Of a stretch of DNA of 64,000 nt, positions 1-12,164 are shown piece after piece (within the stretch, counting starts at the first letter, position 1; every line of letters starts with the position of its first letter). The stretch is from Isoetes taiwanensis. Lineage: Eukaryota; Streptophyta; Lycopodiopsida; Isoetales; Isoetaceae. Below the pieces are notes generated by a model that saw only the letters and a list, made by a program, of their open reading frames with translations, did no database searches and had not been told where the DNA came from. Both the position numbers and the translations under genes were made by a program. The stretch is taken from positions 19,638,386 to 19,702,385 of the forward strand of contig JAJEKV010000003.1 in the NCBI GenBank assembly GCA_021234155.1. The letters run 5' to 3'.

Positions 1-839
1 CGATTAAATTTAGCGGACGCTGCGGGAGGGATATGTTCTCGGTTGGATCTTGAATTTTCTTGACTTTGCTTTCGAGCAAGTTACTTGAATGTTGGCCTTC
101 TTGTTTTCAGCTATGACTTCTCGACCATGTATCTCAAGTGCAAGCTGAATAAACTTCGACCTCCATAAGTAAACCCTCACCGGTAACCTGGCAGCACCAC
201 GGGGTTTCGTTTTGGAATAATAGCGGTGGACGGGATCTTGCACAATGTCGCCCGAAAGAAGGGTAGTGGGAGGCGATGCCGGGCCTAAAACCTTCGAGGA
301 AAAGTTAGATCCCAAAGGTCCTCTACGCGGAGGTCCTTAGCCGCAGACAGACAACTCTCCCACCGGAGCGTGATCGACTCTTCCAGCGGTTCGAAACATC
401 GACATTACCACGGAGACCAAGTTTAGTGGTGAGACCACCCAGGCGCCAAAGTAGCTCATATCCAGCAGTTCGTGAGTGGGTGTATGGCGGAGGGTCACGA
501 ATCTTGCCATGTAGAGGTTCGTGTTTCTTTTGCTGCAAAAGAGGAGTCCCTAGAATTAATTTAACATTTGTTTAGGACTGACATGGCCCGAAGTCAAATC
601 TCATTCAGAACCTTTGTCTTTGCCGACGACAAAGCTGCCAGGTTTCTACCGCGGTCATTGCGGGACACTTTCGCGGAGGATCCAGGACAGATCGCCCGTT
701 TTTGAGCTGCTTTCGAAGCAAGTTACTGAATAGAATTCAGCGGTCGGATGAGAGCCCAGGTTCAGGAAGGAGGCGGTAGCGTTGCTGCCCTCGGAGGAGC
801 AGCGGTAAGGCTTTGCCTCGGTAACCGCTGAATGTGTCA
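1..839. repeat. Repeat-derived DNA with a divergent 0.8 kb-family segment
   Basis: No gene is recognisable here. The part around 390-560 (a 'cattaccacggagaccaagt' block, then 'gagaccaccc' and 'gtccctagaatt') resembles a piece of the 0.8 kb tandem monomer found at 2160-5146, so it is probably a diverged or broken unit. A motif near 80 ('gagcaagttacttgaat') recurs near 715 in slightly altered form. Confidence 0.4.
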
Positions 840-1300
840 GGTCTCACAGGGGAATTGCAGCCCACCTAGGCTATAACATGCCACGGGCTGCAACATGCCC
901 GTGAGCTCCAGCATGCAGGTGGCTCCAAGCATGCCACCTAGGCTCAGAAGCATGCCAAAGGTGTCGGCCATCCACCACCCTAGGCTCAGCACGGGCTTCC
1001 AGCATGCCGTGGGCTCCAACATGCCAACTAGGCTCCAACATGCCTCGTGAGCTCATGCCACAGGCCAGCATGCCACCTGGGCTCCAGCATGCAGGTGAAA
1101 CCAACTGGCTCTGCACCCTAGGCTCAAGCATGCCACCTAGGCGCCAGGTGGTGGCATGTGAGTAGCGGGGCCAGGGTTTGGTAGGCCAAAAGGCGAAGAG
1201 ATGTCTTTGATTCTTTCATTGGGTGATGTTGGCCCAAATTTTTGGGTGACATGGCTAGATGGTGGTGACATGACTAGGACTTTATGCAAGAAATATGATA
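840..1300 (-). repeat. Left inverted arm: minisatellite plus unique inner segment
   Basis: From 840 to about 1165 the sequence is an imperfect minisatellite built from 'ccacctaggctccaacatgc'-like units of roughly 20 bp. It is followed at 1196-1290 by a non-repetitive piece reading 'cattgggtgatgttggc' and 'gggtgacatggctagatggt'. The reverse complement of the whole arm, in the right order, is found at 18305-19030. ORFs read through it are translation artefacts of the repeat. Confidence 0.75.
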
Positions 1301-2150
1301 ACCTTTGGGGGAATTTTTGTAGAGAGGAGTTTGGCGGGGATAGAATGAAGGATCTTGGAGAACTCTGTTGCTTCCGGTGAGAGGAGTGGAAAAGTATGCT
1401 GCCTTGAGTTCGACCCCATCTCGGGCATGGTCCCAGGCAGCATACCACGAGAGGAGCTCATTGCAGGAGGTTTGGGATGTGGCGGAGTCTCGATCTTGGC
1501 CTTTCGAGATGTAAACCCTAGCAAACCCTAGGGTTTGGTGGGTTCCCGTCTGAGGATCAACTCCAGAGTAGTAGAGGCAAAGGGATGCGTGAGCCACGTG
1601 CTGGATCCCACCCTCTGTAGCCTTTGGAAGCAGAGCCATTTTCCGGTCTGAGCCACCTTTTGGGCTCATGCACCAAGCCCCTTTCCGGTGAAGAGTCACG
1701 GAAAAGCATCTTTGCCCTTGAAGAGGATTAGGCCCCATCTCAGGAGCAGTCCGGAAGCATACTCTGAAGAACTCCGTACAGTTCCCGGATGTGAGTCAGT
1801 GTCTAGAGATGTAAACCCTGCATAAGCCTAGGACTGACAGGGTTTTGATGCACTCAAGATGACGGAAGGCCGAAGGAGTCACGGCGTGAATACGTCAGTT
1901 ACCCTCATGGCGACCACAAATTTCCGGTCACACGACATACCTTTGGAGAGACTCCACATACAGCCCTTTCCGGTAGAGATGCAGAAGAGAGAAAAACATC
2001 TTCGCGAGAGTTGAGCCATCTGGGCATAGTCCCCAGAGCATACCACGAGAGAACTCCATGCCGGGTTTCCGGATGTTAGTCTGGTCATGATGCTCGAGAT
2101 AAACCCTGCAACCTAGGGTTTGGTAGGATTGTCTAGGGACAACTACCGAT
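1300..2150. repeat. About three tandem copies of a ~300 bp repeat
   Basis: Three related blocks begin with 'ttccggt' near 1370, 1684 and 1968. Each runs through a 'ccatctcgggcatggtccc'-like segment and a 'gagatgtaaaccctgca'-like segment. Spacing is close to 300 bp. No coding potential is credible. Confidence 0.65.
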
Positions 2151-2159
2151 CAGAGGGCC

Positions 2160-5146
2160 GTGGAACTTTGTCCCCTAGGGTAATTTGGCGTTCAGGGTTG
2201 ACATGGAAAGTGGGATCGCCAATGGGGCCTCCTCCATGCCCCAAGAAATAAAACGTGGTCTAAACCACCGAGGCCAGCGGTGGCCATCCCAATCAAAAAA
2301 TCGAGGGTCTACAAAAGCTCACGAATCTAGGGATTTTCTGTATAAGCGCCGGGGCTACGCCAGCAAGCCAGGCTGGCTGAAAACCATGATTTTCCCGCCC
2401 CATGCATTGTCATGAATTTCAGGATCATAAACGCCACAAAAGCAGACCAAAATCAGGGTCAGAAAAGGTGAAATCTTGGCGGGATGTATGCGACGCGGCT
2501 GCATGAAAATGCGGCAATGAGGCACAAGCGAGAGGCATGAGGCGAGCCAGACCAGCTTGCAGGAGGGGCCGGGTGATAGCGTCCCCTCTTGAAGGTCGGG
2601 CTAGCTTTTAGCTTCTAGACATTCCTGTATACCACCCTAAGCAGTCCTAGTAACGCTGTTCTCCTTTTTCGATCTTCCTACTGGGGCCTCGGGAGTGACT
2701 GATATCTTGTTTATTGTAGGGCTAGACAGGCGCGAGGGCGTCGGACTACATAGGCTGAAAAACCGCCAATGGACGAAACATCCCATTACACAGGAGGCCG
2801 TTTAGTGGAAGTGACCACCTTCTCCGAAGCGCCGTGGTGGTTTTGCACTTAGTAGTCAATTGGCATGGAGGTGGATCTTGTGAATACCTCTTAGTGGGGG
2901 TAAGTGATTGATCCCACAGGAAAGTGGAGACTTGTCCTCTAGGAGTATTTCGGACGATGTGGAAGGTGATTGCTTGTCAGGGAGATAATGGAAGGTCCGG
3001 ATCATGTCAAGGGCCTCCTCATACTAAAATCGCGATGGTCTAAACCACAACCGGAGATACTTGAGGTAGCGTCGATAAAATCGGGGTCTAGCTCGCCCAA
3101 AAATGCGATTTTCTGCAATGCGCTCGCTGACCGCCAGCAAGCCAGTGGCTGAAAATCAAGGATTTTCCTTGCATTAATTATGAATTTGAAGACATAAACA
3201 CAAAAACCACCGGATAGAAATAGGATCTCGAAAAAGGTGAAATCTTGGCGGGATATACCTGCAACATGTGCACCATGAAAAATGCGTGAGCTATAGCGGA
3301 GGCATGAGACGAGGCTTGAGCCAACCCCGCCAGAATTGCCGGGTCATTAGCGTCCCTCTTGGGCGTTGGCACTTCTCAGAGTAGTCACATAATATACCAC
3401 CCTACTTGATCCCTGATCTTTGCTATTCTCGCCGATCTTCTACCGGGGCTCGGGGGTGACCCAAGTATCTTCTCGCGGGCAAGTGAGGCGTCTTTGGACC
3501 CCACTCACGGGCCCGAGGCCCGGCTGCCTTGATGGACCCGAAACATCCCCATTACCTAGGAGACCAAGTTTAGGTAGGCTGAAGACCACCCACTTCAAGA
3601 AGCGTGAAATGCGTTACGGTTTTACTACACACTTGTAGTCCCGGTGGCATGGAGGTGGATCTTTGAATACCTCTAGTGGGGGTAAGTGATTGATCCACAG
3701 GAAAGCGTGGAACTTGTCCTCTAGGGAGTAATTTCGGCGTTCCAGACGATGTGGGAGGTGGGATGCGCTGTCAGATGTGGAGAGGTGGGATGCATGTCAA
3801 GGGCCTCCTCCATGCCCCAAAATCAGCGATAGTGCAAACCTGTCGGGGCCAGCGGTGGCCATCGTCAAGAAATCGAGGGTCTAAAGCTGCGCAGAAATCT
3901 GGGATTTTCAATGCGGCTCAGCGGCCACTTAGCAAGCCAGCTGGCTGAAAATCAGGATTTTTCCCCGCCCATGCATTAATTATGAATTTAAGACATAAAC
4001 ACAAAAAACACGGATAAAAATCAGGGTCTCGAAAAAGGTGAAATCTTAGCGGGATATGCAACATTGCTGCAGCGAGAAAAATGTACGGAACAATAGAAGC
4101 ACAGCCGAGAGGCATGAAGGCAGGCTTAGGCCAACCCCCTTCGGAATTTGATGGCGTCCTCTTGGCGATTGGGCTAGCTTTTCTTCTCAGGTAGTCACAT
4201 GTATACCACCTGAGCCCTAGTGCTCCCTATTGTCACTTCAATCTTCTACCCGGGGCCTCGGGGGTGAACCCCAAGTATCTTGTTCATGGGGCTGGAGTGT
4301 TGGAAATTTGAGGGCAATTTTGGACCCCCACTCACGGGCAGAAGGCTCATGATGGGCCAGGAACATCCCCATTACCTAGGGACCAAGTTTCATTGGTAGA
4401 AGACCACCCCTCTTCAAGAAAGCGCCAAAGTAGGTGGATTTACTACACGCTGTAGTCCATTTATGGAGGTGGATCTTTGAATACCTCCCTGAGTGAGGGG
4501 GTAAGTGATTGATCCTGGGAAGGCTTCAGCCGTGGAACTGTCCCTAGAATTGAATTTCAACCGTTAGGATGACGGCAGAGTCGGTCATATCCAAGGGCCC
4601 TCCTCCATGCCCCAAAATCGAAAGTTAAACCACTGTGAAGACCAGTGTCCCAATCATGGGAGTCTAAACTCATCCCAGAATCAAGGGATTTTTCCTATAC
4701 TCGGGGCCATGACAAGCCAGCTGGCTGAAAACCAGGATTTTTCCCTGCCCGTACGTAATTATGAATTCAGGGCACCAGGCTAAAGAAAAGCAGGATAAAA
4801 AATTGGTCGAAAAGGTGAAATCTTGGCCGGGATGTCTTGACATGTGGCTGCACCATAAAGAAAAATCTGCAAACAATAGAAACCTGTGAGCGTGAGAGCG
4901 AGCTTAGAATATGGAGATTGCAAGATTGATAGCGTCTACTGGTAGTGGAGCTGGCAGCTATAGTGGTCACATATATGCCTGGGGTCGTCTTTGCTATGCT
5001 CACTTCAATCTTCTACCGGGGCCTCGGGGTGAACCCAAGTATCTTGTTCTGTGAGAATTCTAGTCAAAGTGAAATTTTGAGAATGGAATTTGGACCCCCA
5101 CTCGAGGAGCAGAAGCGGCACCGTAATGGACGGAACATCCCCATTA
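2160..5146. repeat. Tandem array of ~0.8 kb monomers (left part)
   Basis: Landmarks repeat at about 770-820 bp spacing. 'catccccattacctagg' and its variants occur near 2777, 3545, 4365 and 5136. Each is followed by 'gaccaagttt', a 'catggaggtggatctttgaatacctc' segment and 'gggggtaagtgattgatcc'. A 'ggtgaaatcttggcgggat' block and an 'ataccacc...cttctaccggggcctcgg' block complete the unit. The fourth unit is interrupted at 5146 by the retrotransposon and resumes at 17744. Short ORFs across the array are not believable genes. Confidence 0.8.
5142..5146. repeat. Target-site duplication CATTA, left copy
   Basis: The bases 'catta' sit directly before the terminal 'tgtggcg' of the left LTR. The same five bases follow the right LTR at 17744-17748. 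The flanking monomer sequence ('ccccattacctagggacc' elsewhere in the array) is split exactly here. Confidence 0.85.
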
Positions 5147-6725
5147 TGTGGCGTCCCTGCTAAATTATCTGGTGCCTCTGGCGCTAAGCGGAAGTTCATC
5201 CCATGCGGCTCCGTGCTATCTGGGGGCCCTCCACATGACCGCTGCCAGCCGTGGCCGGGTCCAGTGGGAAGAGTGGAAGGAGTCAGTACACCCGTCTCCC
5301 TCGGGGCCTACCTAGGCTGCCGAGGCGGCAAAACATACATATCGATAGCACATACATCAACATGTGCTGACCATGAAGGATGGTCCCTCCACATATCTGC
5401 ATAGACAGATGAAGCGCATCACATAGGGGATCACCCAAGGAAACAGGAATGAGATGGCCAAATGGCTTGGAGTCTCGAGTTCATTAGACGGAATTCATGG
5501 CGATGGATTTGGGCATATATGAACTTATGGCAAGTTGTCCCTCCATCGCCCTCCAGTACACTTTCAGGTAAGTGAAAAGTGTTGGGACGACATGGCCCAG
5601 GATCGTAGCCAAAGGGCTATTCACGGGACATCTCCCGATTCGATGGGGCGGTGGGATCGTTCCTCGGAGATCTGTGACTCAAGGTGACTAGAGAGACCTT
5701 TGCGTGTTGACTTGAACTCAATGCGGTGCTTATCCACCTCAGTGTCGAGCCCATACCTTGCCCTGCAGGTATGAAGCCATTAGACCCTAGTCACCGATGA
5801 TGCGGTAGCACTAACACACCATAGGGATGGTTCAAAGAGTGAACCACGAGGAACCTCCTTATAAAGCGGTCGGCCTTCACCCCAACCCGAGGGTGTGGCT
5901 CTTGTGCAGGTATACGGTGCTAGAGAGGCTACTGCGGGGCACTCATTGCAAGCTTTAGGTCTGCCTTCCAAATACGGAGTTCATAGAGATACATCATCCA
6001 TATACATCCGCGGAAGAACTAAAGAAACGAGATCTAATCTACAACATAGAAATTTAGGTTCTTTGGATTTGATCTGTATCTAGAGATCCTAGAGAACATA
6101 AACATCTAATAAATTAAAACCTCACGATTCAATGACTAAAATAGGGCTTGGAGCTATCTAATTGGCCAAATACGTCCTTGAGGGCTCCTCGGCTGAGCTG
6201 GAAATACATCACAGCACCAAGCTTGTAGCTTCGAATAGAGGAAACTAAGGATGCAATTCTCGGTCAGTGCAGGGGGATGCGGTTAGGTAGGCTGACCATG
6301 ATTCTGAAGCCCTAAAATGAGAATTGGAGCTGCCAAGGGTTTCCTACCCTATATAGACAAGGGGTTGGCTGGGGTTTGATTATCCTTTTGGCGGGATAAT
6401 TGGAAATGGGCCCACTTGCCTTTGGAAGTAGGTGGCCAAATGTGCACATGGAATTGTGTGCCCACATTAATAATGTACATTGGGGAAATGTGCGCATTAG
6501 TGCACTATAGTGTGGCCCACTTTGGATTGGAAATTAATCGCGGAAATGTGTGCACATTAGTAATGCGTTGGAAAATGTACCGCGTTAATAGTTACTATAT
6601 TCTGTGAAGTTGCCCCACAGGGCTACTCACAGCTCTGCATTGCGGCGTGCAAATTAAATTTAGTGCAGGTAATGCGGCTGACGAGGCGATACGATTTATC
6701 GTCACGAGTATCATGGAGCGTCATT
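5147..6725 (-). repeat. 3' LTR of copy 1
   Basis: This pairs with 16109-17743. Shared blocks include 'acatacatcaacat', 'atacatcatccatatacat', 'cagggctactcac' and a terminal 'tatc..tggagcgtca'. The termini form TGTGGCG...CGTCA-type inverted ends. The purine tract 'gcggggagaa' (read on the minus strand) abuts its upstream edge at about 6726-6735, as expected for a 3' LTR. The part at 6410-6600 contains repeated 'aaatgtgcacat..ttggaaatgtg' motifs. Confidence 0.85.
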
Positions 6726-7559
6726 CTCCCCGCAACGAAATGATCTTGTGACATGGTAGGTCTCCCACCTTGGGATCAACCCTAACGCAACAGCGATACA
6801 TCGATTGCTACTCTAATTCCTACACATTTGGCCAAAATTACCTTAAGGTAATATTTTTATGACATTATCACATTATTATATTATAAAATAACTTATCAAT
6901 TCACAACATTACTAGCAGTTACTCCAAATTCACTTAACATTCTGATTAAGTTTATCAAAATTTAAAATTAACGTCAGGGTACTCTTTGAACCCTTCTGAC
7001 ACATTCGGCAGGAATTTGTGTTGCCAAGTCTTCATAACTTGGAACCTCCTTGCCCCTCCCGTTGCTCTCTTGGCACAATTGACCTCGTTAGTACCATTTA
7101 ATTATTAAATAAAATTTTGGTTATGTAATTGACCCCGCCCCACCTATCTACATGGATGCATGGCTAAATCTCGTGGGAAGGTGAATCTTCCATTATGGCA
7201 GCCCGAGGAGGCGAGCTACTCATGCCTATATCGCGGCTCATGCCTACCTCCCTAGTTGCCGTGGAGACATCAGCTTCTACGTGGAAGCCTTGAAGGATAG
7301 ATTCACTCTATCAGAAGCATATATGGGGCTAAAGGTGCTTTCCTTATCAATGCATTCCTTCATGACCTCCCTTTCTCGGTCATCTGCCAGGTGGACGGAA
7401 GTAGACTTTCTAATCTACCTTCCACTTTCGCCCAAGCCCGAGCTTAGCGGTCATGCCTACATTGACATTACACCGCGCCCTAGAGATCAGGTGGTCCCAT
7501 CGCCGGTAACAAGCATCGCGATCCATAGCGTAAGGTTGCATCGCGTAGATTAATCATAA
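6726..7559 (-). other. Untranslated 3' internal region of copy 1
   Basis: The segment between the chromodomain end and the 3' LTR. The LTR-proximal edge carries the purine-rich tract expected for plus-strand priming. An AT-rich stretch lies at 6840-6960. I see no gene in it. Confidence 0.5.
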
Positions 7560-10500
7560 CTACACAGAATTAGCCTACACACCGTCGACATGCAATGGGA
7601 TTTCTTGGGAGATATTATGCGAGTCCCATTGCTCCATAAGCTGCGGCGGATCGCTTTCAAATCTTTCTTCAAGTACTGCGTCAGCGTCTTCCAGCGGTAA
7701 GTGTTTCCACTTGACCAAAAATGCGGAGGAATTGATCTCCGTTTTCTTGAAAGCTTTATCAAGAATCAATTCTGGAACTATTTCCGGTTGCTCCTCGATC
7801 ATTTCAACAAGCGTTGAGATCAAGACAGAGTAGTTTGGGAGTATGCTTCTTCAACAAACTCCCGTGGAAGACCTTATGAGATCTTTAGGTGTCTTGAAGT
7901 CTAGCTTGTGAAGCGATTACCTACTCTCACCGACTATTACGAAGGTCCAGCACCTTGGAGCAAGCTTCTTGCAGTTCCCAATCTGAGCTTCGCTGCTTCA
8001 CCTTGATCTTGGGCGAGCGTAAATACCAAACTGAACTCTCTTGCTGACCCCGATGCTTGTCGGCTGATGCTCTTCTGACGACTTCTTGCTGCTAGCGGAT
8101 ATCCACGAACTTCCTCCACAAGCTCGCATATCGGCCAACATCTGGCTGGAAACTTCCACTTTGACGGGGGTTGTGCCAGAATTATGCGGAGTTGATTGAA
8201 AACCTTGTGCAGAAGTAATTGATCATACTTGGCTGACCTTTGGGATGATTCTGCTTGGTGCTATTGTGTAAACTCCACCGTGAATAAATTCTTCCCACAT
8301 ACTTTGCTTATTCGAGACATGGTTTACGTAGCATGTCCTCTAAATCCTGTTAAAGTGCTGTGACGCCAGATGCGAGGATGGTATCTTTAGTGCTCATGGA
8401 TAACCCGTGCGGATTGTCGTAAAGAGGTCTTTGCCAAAGTGACTCATGAACCCGGATCCACTGTCGGAGATGATCTCCTTAATGCCATGAAGCTGAAGAT
8501 CTCTTTGGTGGCTTTAACATCCGCCGTACGTATCGTGGTCTGCGAGGTACAAAAGTATTGCCATCTTAGACAGCATGACCACTACCATCAAAGGCGTCCG
8601 CGCACTCTTGGCAGCACGTTGTTCTTGGGAGTCACGTGATGAAATCCATCGTTACCCCTCCCACTTGGCGTTTAGCGCAGCTAATGGCTCTAATGCTTAC
8701 AGGATTGAAGCTGCTCCGCCTTATTGGCATAAAGTACGACATTTCGCCGATAATGGCGAGCTGCACGCTATTAACCATCGTCAATCATTTCTTATACGAT
8801 TTCCATCCGTCGTCAATCGCGGTAGCGGTGTATTGAAATTGCGTTTGCAATGCACTCTGGTTGTCGGGGATGCGCTTGAAGCGCATCGCTGCCATTGAGC
8901 TTCCGCGGCGCGGAGCTATATCAAAGTGGAAACGCTCTTCAAGAGGAACTCCATCCACCTTCTCGCGCCGGGGTTGGGGTGTGGTTTAGCGTGAATACAT
9001 ATTGGAATTTCTGGTGAATTACGTATCCCATTTGGAACTTCCTTCCCCAAAGGTAGTGCCTCCATATTGCTGTGCGACAGCGCCAACCCGTTGCGGTAAA
9101 ATTGCGTTGGGTGGCGGCGTCTGGCGTCGTTCATCTTCACCCGGGATCATACAGCTACCGCCCTTTGCGCCAAGCCTTTGCTGTGGCTATCTTGCGCATG
9201 CGATTTTCTGGCTTATCTTTCTCCGGGTCTAGGTTGAGGCGGTCTTTGGAACATTTAACGGTTCGACCCAGCGCGGGCTTTTCGTGCCAATGCTCTGCAA
9301 TCTTTCGCATGCAGGCCTCGTCGGTGCGTTACGTTGTTTGTTGGAACGATTAGCAGCAAAGTTCCGCGAACTGCGTGGTACTGCTGGTAGAGCCGACTTC
9401 ATGCATTCTTGGTGGCCGGATAGCGGCTTCAGTCTTGGCGGGGTCGGTTGGGGATGCCTTATGGCGAGATCACATGACCCGAGGTATTCCACCTTCTGCG
9501 ATTGCGGTGGCGCTGACGGCAGTACCAGGCGGATTGCCTCTTCAGCTTCTGCAGCACTCTTCTCAGGTGTTATGCGTGCTCTTCAAGGGATCGCTGCTTA
9601 CGCAAAATGTCATCCAAAGAGAAACAATCCACCAAAGTTGTCGGGAACTCCTGAAGATATGCGTTCATAGGCCTCGCCAGGCGTTGAAACGTGGCGAAGG
9701 CATTCGTGAACTCATAGTACGCAGCGTTAGAAGGGCGGTCTTACATGGATCTCTTCCTTTATCGTCGATGATACTTTGATCTTAAGTGATTTTTGGAGAA
9801 GATCTTTGCACCTTGTTTGATCCATCAAAATTAAATTACGATCTTGGAAGCACATACTTGTTCTTAATGGTGGCGCTATTCAAGCGTACATAGTCTATGC
9901 ATCCTCAGATCATCCTTCTTCTTGACCCAAAAGAGATAGAAACCAGTGGTGAGGACACTGGGTCTGTAATGAGCCTAGGTCGGCGTCTTCCTTTGCTTCG
10001 CCGGCTCAGACAATCTGGCGTTGGCATTCTATGGAGCCTTGCTTGTTGGCTTTGTTCACCGGTTACAGTGCTATCTGCGCTTTCGACTCCCCTATCAGGG
10101 GAGAACGCTTGATCTCATACGGAAGAGATCATGGAACTCGGTGATCGACAACTACTTGCTTCGGCAACTGGGCACCTTGTCTTCTTTGCTTCCTTCAGAT
10201 TCGGCTCACTAATCTCAAACGGATGTATGCTTGCTCGCTCTTGATGCGCTTGAGCGGTAGTTTTAGAAGACATACAACATGATGGGGAACAACTTCCTTA
10301 CGCATTATCTCAATGATCTTGCCGTCGGGCGTTGGGAAGGTCACCTTGGCTTTCCTGGTCGATAATGGCCCTGGCGGCCGTTACTCCATTCTATGATCAA
10401 GTCATGCTTTCCAATGCCCATTATACGCCCCATCACGGATATTAATCCACTGGCGAGTCGATGTGAAGTTAATTCTCTTGCGTAGATACGCCTTCTGCAC

Positions 10501-11200
10501 CACTTGCTAAAACAGCGGGTCTTGGCACGACTTTCGCTTCAGCTTCAACATCGAACCATTATGGGGATGCAAAGTTATGGCTACTTCACGAGTCACATCA
10601 AGACTATAGAAGGACTTAGCTTTGGCCTTCCCTCGTGGAAATTACCTTATCATGGCTCTACGCTTACGTATCTATTGCGGCGGCAAGATGTGACACTCAC
10701 CAGATGTAATTCGGGCCTCTTAAATCGTCGTCGTCAAACCCGGTACGTTCAATCTCCAGCTGGCTAGGCACTCATGGCGTAAAGGCTGATTTAACGATAT
10801 GGCTTTGGTGGAAGCACGAACCGCAATTTGCTTTTCTATGCACTCCTCTTTTCGCGCCGGCTTTGCAAAGGATTCGCCTTTGCTTTGGAGTGGTTTGACC
10901 CCTCTGCTTGTCCTTGAAGGACACTGCTTCTTCTCTCTTTGCTTCCTTGGTTTTCCCACCATATGGGGCTCATTTGGACTGGGTGTTTATACAGGGGCTA
11001 TAGCTTCTGTCGCCTTTATCACAGATGCTAGCACGCGTACTGGCTATTACGAGGTCTGACCCACCGCAAGCTTATAGCCTTGGATTAAAACGATCTTTGT
11101 CCTGGGGTTTATTGCCTCCACAAACTGCGGATCTCCTGTTGACCCCTCAATATGGCTTTTCTCGCATGCTTCTCTCCCAACCCGGCACATCGACCTTAGC
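7560..11200 (-). pseudogene. Degenerate Ty3/gypsy pol of copy 1 (RT, integrase, chromodomain)
   Basis: Pieces of a gypsy polyprotein are readable on the minus strand in shifting frames. At about 9600-9930 there are reverse transcriptase landmarks: 'VKKKD', 'AKIFSK', 'YYEFTNAFATFQRL' and the catalytic box read as 'FSLDDIL'. At 8270-8460 there are integrase-core landmarks ('SGFMSHFGKDLF', 'NKQSMWEEF'). At 7575-7823 an open frame gives 'PELILDKAF' followed by 'AFLVKWKHLPLEDA', a C-terminal chromodomain-like module typical of chromoviruses. Many small indels and stops break the frame, so no functional polyprotein is encoded. Protease and RNase H boundaries could not be fixed. Confidence 0.8.
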
Positions 11201-12120
11201 CTCATGAATTCCTCTGTATATTTACGGGTGATTTGTTGCCTTCAACGTGGCACAGCCAAAAGTAGCGCATCATCTTTGGACTTATGTTCCTCGGGCGTAA
11301 TGGGCGAAGGCTTTGTAAACTTTGAACACAGCATCACCTTAGTAGTGTGCCTTTGCATAACCCTTCACAAATCCGGTGGCTCCTTTCAAGTTGGGTACAT
11401 TGCAACTCTGCCTTTGTCCTTATCAGCACCTTCATGCCATAAGCATTTCATTACTCGCTCATTTCGTCCGGCCATGCCTCACCTTCCAATCACGACCTAA
11501 CAATTCTCCCACGAGAGTTTAGGGCCTTCCATACATTGCCGGTCACGGAATCTACCTTCTTACGGTAGTCCCGGAGGCCACAGTATATCTCTTTACTAGC
11601 CATTCTGGGGTGTTCCTGCACTTATCCATCTGTTAGTTCATTTTGTCCTTCCCCTCTTCCTCGAGTCGGTCACGAGTCAGACGAGTCGGAAGATTAGGGC
11701 TGGGAGTCTCCTTCTCTTGCTCCTCTTCGTCCCTCCTGCCCTCAGAACGTGCTTGCGGCGTTGCCCGCCGAACCCACTCACGCTGCGGGCGGTAATGCCT
11801 TTATCGCTTTCGGGTAGTCCTCATCGGGCTATCTCCTCCCTCTTTTGGGGTCATGGGTTCCCTATCTTCAAATGAGTTCCTTCTTAGGGGGTAGTACGGG
11901 TGGGGTTGCTCTTCTATGAGGTCACCATGGGTTAGCCGTTCCCTGCTTTAACAGATCACTCTAAATTTTGCATCCACAGTGATTAATGGCTATATGGTTA
12001 GTTCATTTGTTCTCTTGCATTGTTGTTTATGTTTGTTGAGTATAATTGTGGGGCAAAATGCATCAACAAAACATTTAAAGAATCTGTGAGAATTGTATTT
12101 ATATATCATATAATATTTTA
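11201..12120 (-). pseudogene. Gag-like region remnant of copy 1
   Basis: This lies between pol and ORF2, in the same place as the small frame at 40640-40930 of copy 2. The minus-strand reading gives short matching patches such as 'RRNSFEDREPMTPKEG' (copy 2: 'PRNLFEEYYAPTPEEE'), then acidic/basic low-complexity residues. No CCHC zinc knuckle is unambiguous. Nucleotide similarity to 40290-40640 is clear around 11350-11480. Assignment as gag rests on position only. Confidence 0.4.
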
Positions 12121-12164
12121 GATACAAAAGTCTCGGGATCAAAGAGTCTAGCAATCTTGAAATC

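Noticed and set aside
840..1131. Open frames of 60-86 codons rich in 'MLEP' on the minus strand
   Set aside because: They are translations of the minisatellite; the repeat period explains the residues.
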